Source: Eumeta japonica
Taxonomy: Eukaryota; Arthropoda; Insecta; Lepidoptera; Psychidae
NCBI GenBank assembly: GCA_005406025.1
Contig: BGZK01000070.1
Coordinates: 434,001 to 498,000, forward strand
Direction: 5' to 3'
DNA length: 64,000 bases
The notes beneath the pieces are model-generated. The model searched no databases. It was not told the DNA's origin and saw nothing but the letters and a program-made list of their open reading frames with translations. Both the position numbers and the translations under genes were made by a program. This document shows positions 22,627-35,140 of this stretch, piece after piece; positions within the stretch are counted from its first letter, which is position 1, and the number at the start of each line of letters is the position of its first letter.

Positions 22627-25080
22627 TTCTTTGTTCAATACGAAGTCTTATATTAACTTCAGTTGTTAGTTAGTATATTTGGGTCAAGGGTGTCAATTGA
22701 ATTTTTAACTGGTTCCCGCTATATACACACTGTGTGTCAAATCGTGCATATGTTCAGCACTGGTGATAACACAAACTAGAGTATTTAATAATGCATATTT
22801 TTAAAATAGCCCTCACTGCAGGATGAAAGATATACATATTCTTTTCTTTACAATCCCTTTAATATTGTCATCAAATAAAACGGTTTGTGAAGTAGTGCAA
22901 GTGACCTTATTCTAATTTCAATATGGCGGGTGCCCCAAGATGGCGGGTGTCCCAACATTGTAAACATCTTTTTAACATTAGCAAGGGCATTAAATGAAAG
23001 AGCTCGAACGGAAAAAATAACTTACATTCCAGTAGAATTTAAGGTTCCATTAGAAAAATAAAATCGTGTCGTGTAACCTTTACGCGCGGTTGAAGTAAAA
23101 CTTCCTTGACTTTTAGGATAAATGTCACCAAAATGATTAGCCATAAAAACAAAACGTCATTTTATAATTTATTTCATTTGATAATTCAATTTCGACCTTT
23201 CCGTACTTGTGAGAGCCCTTGGACCTATTAAAATATTTTTATAAGTACAAATTGTACTTATATATGTACATAGAATTACATATAAAATTGAATGATGGTT
23301 AATTATTCCAGTTAATGACGAACCACTCACATATAATTAAAAAATCTTTACCGCTATTTGATGCATCAATTGTTATAGTGTTTTGTGTACCTATAGTAAG
23401 AAATTTGGGAAAAATACTTTATTAATTATAATATTGATTTCAAAAATGAAATCATAAATTTTATTGATCAGATATTTAATTTACGTATTTATATATTTTA
23501 TTGATTACATTTTTAATTTTGGTACTTAAAAACTTACATATTTTAGGCCGCGGGACATATTTGTTGATTTTTGTGTTTATTTACCGATGAAGAGGTAAAG
23601 TTTTCCTCCGAATTAGTCATAATTTTTAACAACACTTGATTTATAATTTTTCAAAAGTATTTCTCTATTATACTTGTCTATTTATAAAATTTACACATAA
23701 TAATTGTCAATCAAAATAAGAACTGTAATAACAAACATGAAATCGCAAAAAAATGTAGGGTTATAATATTTTGGGTCAGTTCCACGTTATTCATGCAAAT
23801 AATGTCTGAATATACAGCAGTTGTATATCCAATACATACATGCAAGTATATATATCAGGTTGGTAATGAAGGAAATTTGACTTCTGTTCAAAAACTGTTA
23901 CTTACGTGTGAAGAAGATCTGAGTTACTCTCAAGACGCGGCTAGAAAAGTTTTATTACGATAATAAACAAACAACACATAAGTATAAGTCCAAGTTTTTA
24001 AATCTTAATATAATATTAAAATTTTTCATAAAGCTTAAAACACGAATTTTTCTTAAAAGCTGATGTCAATTAATTTCATTGGATAGCCTTTGGTTGGTAA
24101 GTATTTTCCAAAGTATTTGTATTTTATATAAAAATCGTACGACAAGCTTGTTGAAAAGGAACCACTTAAAATCTTGTTTTCAGAAAGCAATTTATTATTA
24201 TTTTTTTTACAAGCTCATACTTATTTGGTAGTAGAGTAACCATAGATCACAGATTTACACTTGAAACGGTCTTTACATATCTTTCTTGCTTCATTGCCGT
24301 CGATCAATCGATTCATGTTTTGTTACACCTAATACAATTTACATTGTTCGCATGAAGTGATTGATGTATGTCAGTGAAACAAGAGAGATGTGTAAAGATT
24401 GTTTATTTTTATCACATAGATATATGCGATTACAATTAAGTATAAATAAATTGAATCATCATTTTCAAATTTATTATGGAACTGTTTCTTAATTATTTCT
24501 CCCTGTTTAGGCGCAAGTTTATGTGGTGGTTTATGCATGGGAGTTTCGTGCTGTTTTCAGTTTTATCTTATTAATTGCATATCTATTAAATTAATTATAA
24601 CGATTCGCGATAAGGTCATCGTATTTCACCAATAGCTTTCCTAATCTTTTGGTCTAGTCTATATCTAATTCGTTATTAACTTCTACGCCATTCACCTTTA
24701 TTGTCATGTTCTATTATTCCGATGTTCGTAGTCAGTAGTAGTCGACATATTTTATTTTTGTCGTTTTAGCTTTCGAAATGTCTTATCACGTTTGAGGTTA
24801 ACTTTTATTCACACCGCGTAGTGTAGTTGTTTAGCAAAAATACAGTTGAGTTTTTAGCGCTAAAATAAACTTTGTTTGATACGAAACACAATATAACTGC
24901 CACTTTTTTATTTATATTTTAGTCTTTTTGGGAAGGAAATACATGTTTCGGGATATGATTTGTGAACTTTCGGTATTGGCTTTCTTACATATGATATATG
25001 TATGTTGGTGCAGCGAATTACGCTGGTTGGAAAATTTTGTTTCACACTAATGACACACTCAAAAAGCATAGAAAATAGAG
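22621..25080. other. Intergenic, nothing recognised
   Basis: Very AT-rich; no open frame or repeat of note. Confidence 0.45.
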
Positions 25081-25113
25081 ACGACTCACCTATAGTACTT
25101 CGATTTCCTTTGA

Positions 25114-25219
25114 ATGGTCACCACTGGTCTCCTATGCGTTTTATTATTGTGTAGCGGCGCGGGCGCGGAGTTCGAGAAGTCCGTTGCGAGTTTCAGGCGG
25201 ATTGGTACTACCAGGAGAG
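25114..25219 (+). CDS. Putative first coding exon of a secreted protein (or minus-strand exon)
   Basis: GC-rich island in AT-rich DNA. Plus reading: ATG at 25114 gives MVTTGLLCVLLLCSGAGA, a good signal peptide with a small-residue cleavage site, then EFEKSVASFRRIGTTRR and a GTAAGG donor at 25220. Minus reading: an acceptor-like TTACCTCTCCTGGTAG near 25216, an open frame IRLKLATDFSNSAPAPLH...VVTIQRKSKYYR, and a strong GTGAGT donor at about 25086. Both are plausible and exclude each other as coding. The signal peptide favours plus, the better donor favours minus. Gene not identified. Confidence 0.35.
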
Positions 25220-25389
25220 GTAAGGAGGCGCGATATGGAAAAGATATAGGCATATGTGTCATCATTGCAACACAAAGCACCAACAAAAATTACGGCGCAA
25301 CTATATGTGATCGCCATTCTTACCAAACTTGCAGGTTTGAAGTGTTGAGTTTTGTCACGAAGATGTTAGTAGTGTTATGATTTCGATTG

Positions 25390-27350
25390 ACCGATCACAT
25401 GAGATCGCTGAAGCCGAATCCTCTAAAGTTGCGGTTGCTGGGCTTTCATGATTGAAGGAGTTCTGCTTGTTTTCAAATCTATGAGGTCTGCAAAAACTTA
25501 AAGATTCATCAGAGACATGACTTTAAGGCTTCTTTATTTTTGCCAGTTTCCCTCTAGGAGTAATTTAAATGCTACATTTCAAAATCCTAACCCAACGCGA
25601 TATCACTCTATGAATTTTAACATTTCTTTAAAGTTTAAGGAGGGCAAAACTGGAGCTAGATGTTGACTTTAGTTTTCATGACTAAACTGTGCGGCGCTTT
25701 AACTTTAGAACGAATTATATACAAGATTTTATAATTTTTATGTACTTACATCACCGTTCAGAATTAATCAGGGTTGACGCTTAACCTAGCACTAATCCTT
25801 ATTGACACTGGTTAACTTCGTTTTCGTGGACACCATAAGGTCCGGTTATTTTTTGTTTCAATAACAAGAATCGCTAGGCAATTGAATTCTGGAGAGAAAT
25901 ACGCTTTTACGCTTTTTTTATGCTTTCTTCAGAGAGATTTAATTGCGTGGATTGTCCTAAATAATTTTTATATGTATAAATTTCAATTTCAAAACATTCA
26001 TAATACTTTAATAAAAAATTGATCGAAAGAAAAGTGTTAGAAGGAACAGTTTTGGAAGTCTAGGCACTTTCCTATTTATCACGAGGCTCCCTATATGGTA
26101 CGGCTAATGGTACCCCCCGGTACCATCGAGATTTTAGGACTTTTCCTTTTATGCGGTTAAAAGACCAAAATTTTCGTAAGGGTGTGGAGGGCGGGTGCCG
26201 AAAGACATATTTTCCTTGTAAGTATCTAACTTTATAGGGTCATAAATAACGGAGGTGGAACGTAGTGCTTAAAATAGCACGGCCAAATAAGGTTGTTTCT
26301 CTCGAACATAATGGACACATCCCTGTTATCATAAATTACTGGCATATGATACGTTAGGCTGTTTAATAATAAGGTTCATATCAAAATCAGCTTCATAGCT
26401 ATTGAACGACGGGATCAAAGTAATATACATAGCGTAGCTCTTATCCACGGGTCCTCCCGCGTGCATGAAGACTCTTCAACTACATTTAGAAGTTTATTGT
26501 AACCTGGTTCCTAAACATGTCCTCGATTTTTTTAACCAATATCTCATTCAACATGTCATACAGCATGTGCTTGATTTATTTATGAATACTAGATTCGTTC
26601 TTATTTCTATTTAAATCATAAGCATTCGGTAGCTTAGAAATGCTAAGTGGGTGGATTTTTATCATCAAGTACGTGCAGTATACTCTATATGTCGACGGTG
26701 GATGAACGCTGCACGTTTTAGTCAAATACTATGCATATCAACAAATGATATGCTAGTGCATCTTTGTAAATAATCAGAAATGCCTTATTTTGCAATTGTA
26801 AACTACAAAAACTGGAGAACTGTGATCAATGTTAAAATGGAGGAGTCTCATATCATCCGTAAGTCTATTTTAGTCTAATAAATATTATTTCCTACAGCTG
26901 CAATATCTAATACAGAATTCAATTTGGCGTCGGACTCACTTTGACCTCCATATAGTCTAACGCATTAACAAAAATCGATATCGATAAAAATATGCTTTTG
27001 TATTGATAATTATTTTTGTAGTGTTTTGTACGAGAATAGCCACCTATTACGGACAGCTGAGTCCTTAGCTGATAAATTAGTAAATTAAAATTTTAAATTT
27101 AATAAACTATCTTTTTATGTGTTAATTTATTTAACATTTAGGGATTAACTTAAATTTATTTCATGTTCTTTGTTTATTATATTAAATATTGGACATATAT
27201 ATATTTTTATTATCCGAATAAGTATTATTAATGTGTTAATTGCGATTTTGGAATAGTTCTGTGCTTTATTTGTACTTAGAATAGTGTATAACTCGTGTTT
27301 ATACAAAATGTACAATTTTTTATGCACATATGAATTGCATACTTAAATAT
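25390..27350. other. Intergenic, nothing recognised
   Basis: AT-rich; small palindromes such as GGTACC pairs near 26100 only. Confidence 0.45.
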
Positions 27351-27573
27351 TGCCTTGACGAGGGGGTCAATGAGAGGCCGGTGTCCAGGGTTCTCTTTAA
27401 GGGACGGCCGCGAATCGGTATATTGTCAGCGATGTAGATCAGCCTAGACACCGCAGCAGGAATGCGAAATATATGATCAAGCCCTCATTTGTGATATATG
27501 CAGTTCACATGTGTAGGCGGATGCACTATATATTCGTAGTCCAATTTGCAAACTTGTGCTGTTGAAGAACTGA

Positions 27574-27663
27574 ACATGCGAGTGAAATCTACGCCCTATC
27601 CATCATTTGTGTTCAAACCGCAAGAATTGTACTTCAAGGCTTGTGAAGGAAAAAGATACGAGA
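27574..27663 (+). pseudogene. Possible fragment of an ASH/PapD-like domain protein
   Basis: A plus-strand frame reads MRVKSTPYPSFVFKPQEL, then YFKACEGKRYEMQVYQ and stops shortly after. The pattern P-x-F-x-F-x-P-x-x-L-x-F-x-x-x-x-x-G-x-x-Y resembles the first strands of the immunoglobulin-like ASH/MSP domains in centrosomal and ciliary proteins (HYDIN, CFAP families). There is no consensus donor at its end and the continuation is out of frame, so a decayed exon or gene fragment is the likelier reading. The resemblance is by eye only. Confidence 0.22.
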
Positions 27664-28035
27664 TGCAGGTTTACCAGCGGTAGAGACATCGCCGAGACAC
27701 AACCAATAAATATTCATAGCCCCTATGTAAGACTTTAAGACAATAATTGACTTTGAGGAAGCAATGATTACAACTCAATATCTACAATATGTTATTGATT
27801 ACAATAAAATATCATAGATATTGAGAATGAGAAAATGAGAATAGTATATTAATATTAGTCGCAATACTACTTTCAATCTAGTTAAATATTACACACCATC
27901 ACAAAACCTGACATACACCTTGGTATAAATCTCTCTGTGCTGAATTCAGCAAAATTTTATGTAGATATGTGAGTATTTTATTAATAAAATTGTGTGAAGC
28001 AATCTTTGTTTTACCAATTTTTATTTCGAAATAAT

Positions 28036-29026
28036 AGGTCGGGGAAAAGTTTTTCGTATTTTATATGTAAAAAGTTCTAATAAAATCTTTTTGGTTGTGC
28101 TGTTTGTATCTGGCTAGTTTTGATACAATTAAATATATAACATTTTAAGAAAAAAAAAAACCAAAAAGGAAAAACAGTGTCCCGTCATTTTTCTATTGTT
28201 TGTTTGTCCACCAAATTGAGTGAATCTAGCGTAAAAATTCGACATATTTTTATGTTATCATAAGTTTCATTATAAAAAGAGTGCGACACAAGCCGCGAAA
28301 AAAAAATGACAACGTTTATAGACCTAATTCAAAGTCGGACAAGACTAGTTCAAGCGTTTTCAGTTAGGTAGTTTTGATATCAAAGATGAACCTCGCTCTG
28401 GTCGACATTTTACTGATAAATCGATGCCATTTTGGAAAAAGTAGAGCAAGATCGGCGATCAATTAACTCGTAATAAGTTGATGGTATGTGTATGAAGTGA
28501 ATGGAAGGGCATTATTCATTACGTGCTTTTACCGCCGGCAAAAGCCATCAATTGTGATTTCTACTGGCAACAGCTGATGAGATTCAAGCAAGAAGTAGAG
28601 AAAATACGATCGAAATTGGTCAACAGACTGACGCACCTTTTCTGTTTTTGTTGTTTTTCACCATGTTAATGCCAGGCCACACACATATTTAGCCACTCAG
28701 TGAATATTGAGAGAGTTTGGTTGGGAAGTGTTAATGTATCCACCAGACATCCCTGACCTTGCATCTTCAGATTTTCACCTGTTTCGGTCTCTTCAGAATT
28801 CGATTAACATCAAGAGAGGACTGTCAAACCTACTTGTCACAGTTTTTTGATCAAAAGTCCCAAAATTTCTACAGAAATAGGGTTATGTTACTGCCTACAC
28901 AATGGCAACAAGTTGTTGAACAAAATAGCATATACATATTATAATTGAATCTAAATAAACTATGATGAAAAATTATCTGGAATTCGTATATAAAAATAAG
29001 AAAAAAACTTTTTCCCCGATCTTGTA
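28036..29026 (+). mobile_element. mariner relic, about 1.0 kb, internally deleted
   Basis: Left end GGTCGGGGAAAAGTTTTT near 28037 and the inverted counterpart AAAAAACTTTTTCCCCGATC near 29004-29020 form the TIRs of a second, unrelated mariner, with TA at both flanks. The element is about 300 bases shorter than a full mariner, matching the missing middle of its transposase. Confidence 0.82.
28290..28945 (+). pseudogene. mariner transposase relic
   Basis: Decayed transposase of the mellifera/cecropia type. Recognisable pieces, in several frames, are FDIKDEPRSGRHFTDKS (linker), then LLPPAKAINCDFYWQQLM and RFKQEVEKIRSKLVNR, REFGWEVLMYPPDIPDLA (third-Asp region, altered from YSPDLAPSD), and the C-terminus LTSREDCQTYLSQFFDQKS to VVEQNSIYIL ending at 28944. 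The segment with the first Asp is missing between the linker and the LLPPAKA block. Many frameshifts; clearly older than the element at 14.3-15.6 kb. Confidence 0.82.
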
Positions 29027-29669
29027 GTTGCTGTTAATTACATATCCGTGTCATTTTGGCTTCGTGTTTGTTTCTTGCCGCCTTCGCTTTTGTTTGTTTG
29101 TTGTCTTTTCTTATTCTGTTTGTTTTCGTCTGCTTTTGATTGCAGATTTTGTTATATATTTTAAATACAACGACCAATGCTTGTTTGATCTAGACCTGAA
29201 ACCGATTTTTTTAAATTATTTATTGATTATAACAATGACATGTATGAATACTAAACTTAAACTGAGTCGAATTTTCATTAATACTAATTCCTAACAAATT
29301 TTTGTATTTAAGTAAATCAACAAAATTTATTGAATTGACGTCAGTTTTTACTTGTTTTCGTTGATTATGTAAATTTATCTATTCTATGATTATAGTAGTT
29401 ACTAATCATGAAAAGATTTCCAGGTTGTTTTTAGGGATGTTTATGACCAATTCTATTCTGGTAATTTAAAATAATTACTTCGGCACAATATTTGACTTCG
29501 ACAATATAAGAGACAAAGTGTTTATTATTTCAACTTAAGGGTATAAACACAAAACCCATTTTATGGCAATCAGTTTATTTATGCATTAGAAGTCATATAA
29601 TAAATAACAATTCTTTATAACCGTGTATCATTGAATGTAGACATTGCAAAAGTTAGAAATAGCTTTTTT

Positions 29670-29990
29670 ATAGCTTATTAACGGGGTAAACGAGCAGGCG
29701 AGCTTCAGAGAATAGATGGTCAGCGCCACCCATGGACACCAACAATCCCAGAGGAGTTACCGGCCAGTGAGTTGCCAGCCTCTTGGGAAGAAATAGGCTA
29801 TCCAACGAAAGAAGAGAGGGCTTATGAAGGTGGTGAGGGGGAATGGGCCGCGGGGACTTTCACTCATTGCACGAACGGCAACAGCGGAAATGGCTACTTC
29901 ACGTCTGTTTTCCGTGAGAATATCATATTTCAATGGTTGAGTCCTCCCATTTTTGTGCTGCAGCCTATTTGCCCAGAGTATGGTTCTACC
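29670..29990. repeat. SINE-like dispersed repeat, copy 2 of 3
   Basis: The most complete copy: GGGTAAACGAGCAGGCGAG, CACCCATGGACACCAACAAT, GAGTTGCCAGCCTCTTGGG, CACTCATTGCACGAACGG, CAACAGCGGAAATGGC, CACGTCTGTTTTCCGTGAG, TGCTGCAGCC. Same order as at 41355-41685. The apparent frames on both strands are incidental. Confidence 0.65.
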
Positions 29991-31059
29991 AAAAACTGCA
30001 TAATTAATGTCCACCAGCCACGAGTATCAAACTACTGTAGAAACGTGGTTCTCCCAAAATGTTTTTTTTTTATGTTGATAGGAATACTTTAAAAATGTTG
30101 CATAAACGTTCTTAAAAGTTAACAAATGAATCATGTTTCTCATACTTTCATGACATAAACAGACTTCTGTAAGATTAAGGCAATTGATGTAGTTGTTGTA
30201 ACATAAACGTCGTATAAATAGTTTCGATTTACGACCTGAGTATGTACATAATGGCAATTCGACCATGAAGCTTGTACGCCCCCTGTTGGCATAATCTTAA
30301 AGCACTAACTGCAGAAACGCTGCAGTAGCAACTAGCCTACTACTGTGTCGTAATAAAGGGGCGCGACCCGACGATTAGCAGTTAGATAGATATATAGGAA
30401 TCTAGTCTACACCGTAAAGGGTATAATTTGCGGTTAGACTATTTCGTCATGGCTTCATTGGAAACAGGCAAGGTTTCTGTGGAAGAACAGAATAGTAATT
30501 TTTTAAACACGTCGAAATTATATAATAAAATAATATAATAAACAAAGAATTATATTTTGAACTTTAAATATAGAGATTAAGAAGAAAAAAATGATAATAC
30601 ACAATCGAGTATAATATAAGAAACGTATCGTTATAAAGTAAAGACACAGTTGAATACGACTAAAAATGTGCATATATGCTTTTATTGAAATTGGTGGATT
30701 AAAATAGATTACAAAAGATGTGGATACAATATTTAAAGGTGCCTTGAAGGCCGTTAAAAGAAATTATTAAAATAAATATTATCTACATTACAGGGGGCAT
30801 GACGTCGTAATATCTCAAGTTAATTAAAAAATGTAAGATTAAAAAACTAGATACGGTTTTGAATTAGCGAAGGACACATAGTAAAAATACAATAATGGTT
30901 AACGTCTATGTAAGGTGTAAATAAGCTGTTTTGAAGTAAGTTGATGAAGTGTTGTTTCATGTGTAATATAATGTCAATATTTATTAAAAGTAGACAAATT
31001 ACATATTGTTGATTAAAATAAAAATAATATATGCGGTATGGTATTCAAATACAATGCGA
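29991..31059. other. Intergenic, nothing firm
   Basis: A 29-codon plus frame at 30449-30538 starts MASLETGKVSVEEQNSNFL and is preceded by a slightly GC-rich stretch; it has no clear donor. Not called as a gene. Confidence 0.35.
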
Positions 31060-31560
31060 CTAGCTTCTGCGTGCGGCTCCGCCCGCGTGGACATAAAATG
31101 AATTCCTTTATATTATACCGACCGATTAGGATCTTAATCACGATTACTATCGCCGTCCCGTCCTTGGTTCTAATCCGATTCTGCTCTCGGTGCCAATTCG
31201 TCTCTCTCTAGATTTCTATCGCGAACCGGGTCTCGATCTAAATATATCACGATATTAGTCCCGCTCTGAATTCTGATCTCGGTGCTGCTTCTATTCCGGT
31301 TCTCATTCTCTTGATTCTAATTTTAATCCCACACTTGATTCCGACCTACGTTCCGAGTTCGATTTCATCTGGTCTCGACTTTCGATTCTGTTTTTTGTTC
31401 CGTTTGCGACTCCAACTTCGTTGCCGATGGCGGTTCCGACTTGGATGGGGCTAGGGTCGAAATTAAATTTAGACTACACTACTCGGAGATAATGTAGCTT
31501 TCTACTAGTGGAAGAATATTTAGCGTCTATAATAGCACAAATATGCAAATGACGCTGGAA
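31060..31560 (-). mobile_element. Non-autonomous Helitron with degenerate internal array
   Basis: Minus-strand 3' end: CACGCGGGCGGAGCCGCACG...AAGCTAG followed by T, with a GCGGGC-GGA-GCCGC hairpin. Inside (31130-31440) is a pyrimidine-rich degenerate array built on TTCTGATCTCGGTGCT-like units, homologous to the one at 50500-50700. 5' limit estimated. Confidence 0.6.
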
Positions 31561-31863
31561 TGAAATTTTAATAGTCTATTTTACTCAAGAAGCTTCTTTT
31601 TCATGAAATAATTTTAACACTCGGTTCATCAATTTGGTTCAATAGTAGGAATACGCAGAAAAAAATCGGAAACAGGTGTAAATTTCTTTTTTTTTACAGC
31701 TTCCACGTCCAGAAATATTTATACTTCTGTGAGGTATACCCTCTCTTTAATCCGACAAATAATGAATTTCAAAAAATTATTTCTTAATGGGTCTTTACAT
31801 TATACGAATAAATTTAATCAATCATCGGGCTTATTATTTCGAAAATTTCGTAATGCATGAATC

Positions 31864-31924
31864 GATGTGTCGCTTTTCTCCAAACATAAACTTATCGTTC
31901 ATAATTGGAGAGAAGAGACACATC
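31864..31924. repeat. Imperfect 19 bp inverted repeat
   Basis: GATGTGTCGCTTTTCTCCA near 31864 pairs with TGGAGAGAAGAGACACATC ending at 31924, with about 22 bases between the arms and two mismatches. Hairpin of microRNA-precursor size; function unknown. Confidence 0.7.
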
Positions 31925-32824
31925 CATTGATATACTTTGAAAATTGAACTTCTTATTTGTGGATTTTAATAACGATTGACGTATCAGGCTGTGTTTACCC
32001 CATAAACAAGTCCACACCCTCCCGCATACGTTTTATTTCAAATCGAGGGGCTTTTAAGTCTTTCACCCTCGACGCTAGCCCGGTGAAACGTTAAATCATT
32101 TTTTTAAGATCGCAAAATTGATAGTAATTAAATTCTCTGTACAATGATGTGCAAATTTTCCCAATTTTGGACAATAACGAGAGAACAGCCATAGAAATAG
32201 TTGCCGAATTAAAATACTTCGCATTATGAGTCGTAACCATAGACACGAAAATATTATTTATCCTTTACGCACTAAATAAAAACAGATGGGAGGAGGATGT
32301 GGTTGTAACCCCAAAAGTGAAGGCTTTTGCCTAAAATGAACTAAAGTAATTTTCAATGCTCCGTAATTAAATTTTATTAAATGAACGGTTCTATGGGATT
32401 CAACAGCGCGGAACAAACAGACACCCCGCGTTAATAATTGAAGACGAACGAGCTACTCGAGCGCATCGTCGTTTTATCTAAAAGGCATTTTGAAGTTAAC
32501 ACCTCTGGAAGAGGGGTGATATTCTAAGTGATTTAGAATGTGTTAAATGAATATAATACATGGAAATCAATTTTACGCAAAGGAATTTAAAAAAAAATTG
32601 TAAAATAAACAATACGAAGGAAAAGTTTGTATCGTAATATTTATTAATAAATATAAAATATTGTGGAAAATGGATATATATATATTATGCCTTACTTATG
32701 CCTTAACTTTTGCTTTGTCTGACTATTTTTTTTGTACGCTGTTATGTACAAAATAGAACTTACATCTACATGATGTACAGGTAGTCAGCGAAAAGCGTGA
32801 AGGTGAATACGACGTATATATATA

Positions 32825-33070
32825 GCATATAGATTAGTGGATGATTTGTAGATGGTTGGGGCTATTTATTTTTTTAATTCTATGGATCCTTTATCATTTA
32901 ACGGCTGACTTACTTTTATAAACAATTTTCTTTTTATCTGTATATATATAATGAAATTTATTTTTTTTGAGGTTCTATCACACAAAAACTACTGATCTTG
33001 TCAATATGGGATTGCGACCATTCGACGTGGAATCGGTTTTAGATGGTTATAGGCCATTTATTATATAAAA
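32825..33070 (+). repeat. Two degenerate pieces of the short Helitron family
   Basis: GATGATTTGTAGATGGTT at 32840 and GGGATTGCGACCATTCGACG...TTAGATGGTTATAGGCC at 33008-33055 match the middle of the elements at 12836 and 51443. No ends preserved. Confidence 0.5.
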
Positions 33071-33089
33071 AATGTATGTTATTATGGAT

Positions 33090-33500
33090 GTTTGTCATAG
33101 CCTGACGGCTGGACGGATTGTAATCAAATTTTGCATAGAGGTATATTATGTTCTCAAATAGGATATAAGATTAATTTATTAAGATTATATTATATATAAC
33201 AACATAACCGTTTTGTAGAAAATGTATAAATACCAGCAATAATGGCATTTATATATTTCGTTGTCGTTTCGATGTCCGTTCCAGTATAAATCGTAATTTC
33301 TTATTACTACCATTAATGCCCAAGGGAGAACCAACATTGGTGTGAGACCGGCATTGAAATCGAGACTTGACAATGGAAGCAGAATCGACATCGATGATAT
33401 GATCGTGATCGCGATAAAAATCGACAGCAAAATCAGCTGATAGAGAAGATAAAGGAATTTATTTTATGTTTACGGGGGCGAAACCGCGGGCACATTTGAG
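33090..33500 (+). mobile_element. Degraded non-autonomous Helitron
   Basis: 5' portion GACGGCTGGACGGATTGTAA and AATTTTGCATAGAGGTA is typical of Helitron 5' regions. The middle has a degenerate GATC-rich array. The 3' end (AAGGAATTTATTTTATGTTT, GGGGGCGAAACCGCGGGCAC) is a decayed version of the end at 31060 read in the opposite orientation; the CTAG is lost. The minus-strand frame inside is not a gene. Confidence 0.5.
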
Positions 33501-34399
33501 TAATAAAAATAAAAATAAAAGATGAATATGTATCTAATAGCAATGGATGAATTTTTCTAGGTACCTGATTCCGTAAGGATTGTTTTTGTATTTGTCCATA
33601 TCGCTCATTGCTAGAATAGCACGCCTCGCACTACGCCATCTATAGCATGACTATGCTTGTCAGCATTTCCGTATTAACAGTAAATTATAGAGGATTTACG
33701 CATGGAGGCACATAGATCTTAATTGTTTCGATAGGTATAGAAGGACAAAGGACATAATTAAAGGGAAAGATAAATTTATTCACATTTATTCTTTTGTTGT
33801 TTCGTTCCTGTGCACCCCGACGTGCACACGGCGTGAACATATTCACTATTTTATTTTCAGTCCTATAGTTTGTATAGATGAGTTTCGAACTCGCAAGTCG
33901 TGAATAAAAAACATCCCTTTTTTGGTGTAATTTATAGTGAAATGTATATAATAGTATAGCGGTTTGTATATATAGGTTTATTTGTATATAAAGGTATAAG
34001 TTTGTATGAGTTTATATCCGAAACGCATCGAGCTTCAGCTTCCATTTTTAACACGCTTTTATTAGCTTCACCTGTATGTCTGTATGTACGTAACCGACTC
34101 CTTTACACTTGATTTTGTCCCACTTTACACGAACAGATTTAATTTAAACTTTGTACACATATCAAGAACTGGTGATATTGTCACCAGTTTGGCGCGCTTT
34201 GTGCCACATTTTTCGTATAAAGAGCAACCCCGCGTTTTCCATAATAATACTAGTATTTTTCGTCATTGTTTATTTTTTTCGGCTCATATTTAGAATTATT
34301 TTTCACTTTTTAGTTGGATGTGCCTTAAAAGCGTGTTTTTTAGTTTTTTTTTTTAACTATATTTATTCAATACCCTTTAATCATTCAAGTATTTATTTA
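33501..34399. other. Intergenic or LINE 5' region
   Basis: AT-rich; the last 250 bases (GTTTGGCGCGCTTTGTGCC near 34185) may belong to the 5' UTR of the jockey element that follows. No gene. Confidence 0.3.
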
Positions 34400-34410
34400 T
34401 CGTGAAATAA

Positions 34411-34740
34411 GTGACTATGTTGTGTCTTTTTCGCGCATATCGCGCATCGCGGGATCCGTTATCCAAACGGTCGTTGGGCAACGGCCTTTTGCGCGCTTTT
34501 TGGCCGCCTCGAAGACTCGCCCGAAAGAGCGCAGCGAGTGCTCTGACTGATGGTGGGTCGATTTGCTCGGACTCGACTGTCAGGGGTTTGGACGATTTTA
34601 AGGTGGTTAAGTCCAAAAAGTGCTTCTGAAAAAAAAAAAGCAAACATATTTCAAAGATACTTCCACTCCAGTTCGAATAGTAAAGAACTAGACCCTACCC
34701 CGAATTTACCATCGAATCTAATGGATTCGCCGGCATCGTC
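34411..34740 (+). pseudogene. LINE ORF1-like N-terminal remnant
   Basis: A frame containing LTDGGSICSDSTVRGLDDF then KVVKSKKC and a stop, resembling the start of jockey ORF1 proteins (acidic/serine-rich followed by DDFxxVxSKK). A second frame continues with SNSKELDPTPNLPSNLMDS. The upstream GC-rich piece reads as arginine-rich peptide and is probably 5' UTR. Moderate support because the resemblance is short. Confidence 0.4.
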
Positions 34741-34745
34741 GCACG

Positions 34746-35140
34746 TACGTACACTTATTGCGCAGTGATACGCGGTGTATCAGGCCGGTGATAACACACG
34801 CGTGTCCAGTTTTTGCTCATGCCGCTTCGACCGCACTTTATGACCCTCAAATCATCCAAAATAAATTTCGCAGAGGAGCAACTTACGCATAATGGTATGT
34901 TAAGAACTCTGTCCTTCATAGGGATTTAGAACTCCCTACAATCTCCAAGTATATGAGGACGCATCAGAGTGTTTCTTCAGCATAGCGGTTAATCACCCAA
35001 ATCCGTTAATTTCTGCTGCGGTCTCATACAGGGCTCCTCTCACAAGCCATCTTATTAAAAGGTCACGGAATACTCTCTTAAAACTGTAAGATGACCTCAC
35101 TGCTGAGGTCGAAGAACTAAATAAGATTTTGAAAATATAA
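34746..35140 (+). pseudogene. Jockey-type reverse transcriptase, C-terminal remnant
   Basis: C-terminal end of ORF2, after the polymerase domain. Frame one reads TRCIRPVITHACPVFAHAA, then a LYDPQIIQNKFRRGATYA stretch, a TAA in place of a codon, and WYVKNSVLHRDLELPTISKY. A frameshift near 34955 leads to EDASECFFSIAVNHPNPL, ISAAVSYRAPLTSHLIKR and, after a stop, DDLTAEVEELNKI. These blocks (CIRPVxTYAxPVFAHAA, LHRDLxLPTISKYM, HPNPLxSAAVSY, DxLTAEVExLN) are the usual tail of lepidopteran jockey RTs. The protein ends a few bases before the Helitron begins. Confidence 0.85.

Noticed and set aside
34377..34647. Minus-strand arginine-rich frames opposite the LINE start
   Set aside because: Antisense of the GC-rich LINE 5' region; the plus-strand LINE explains the sequence.
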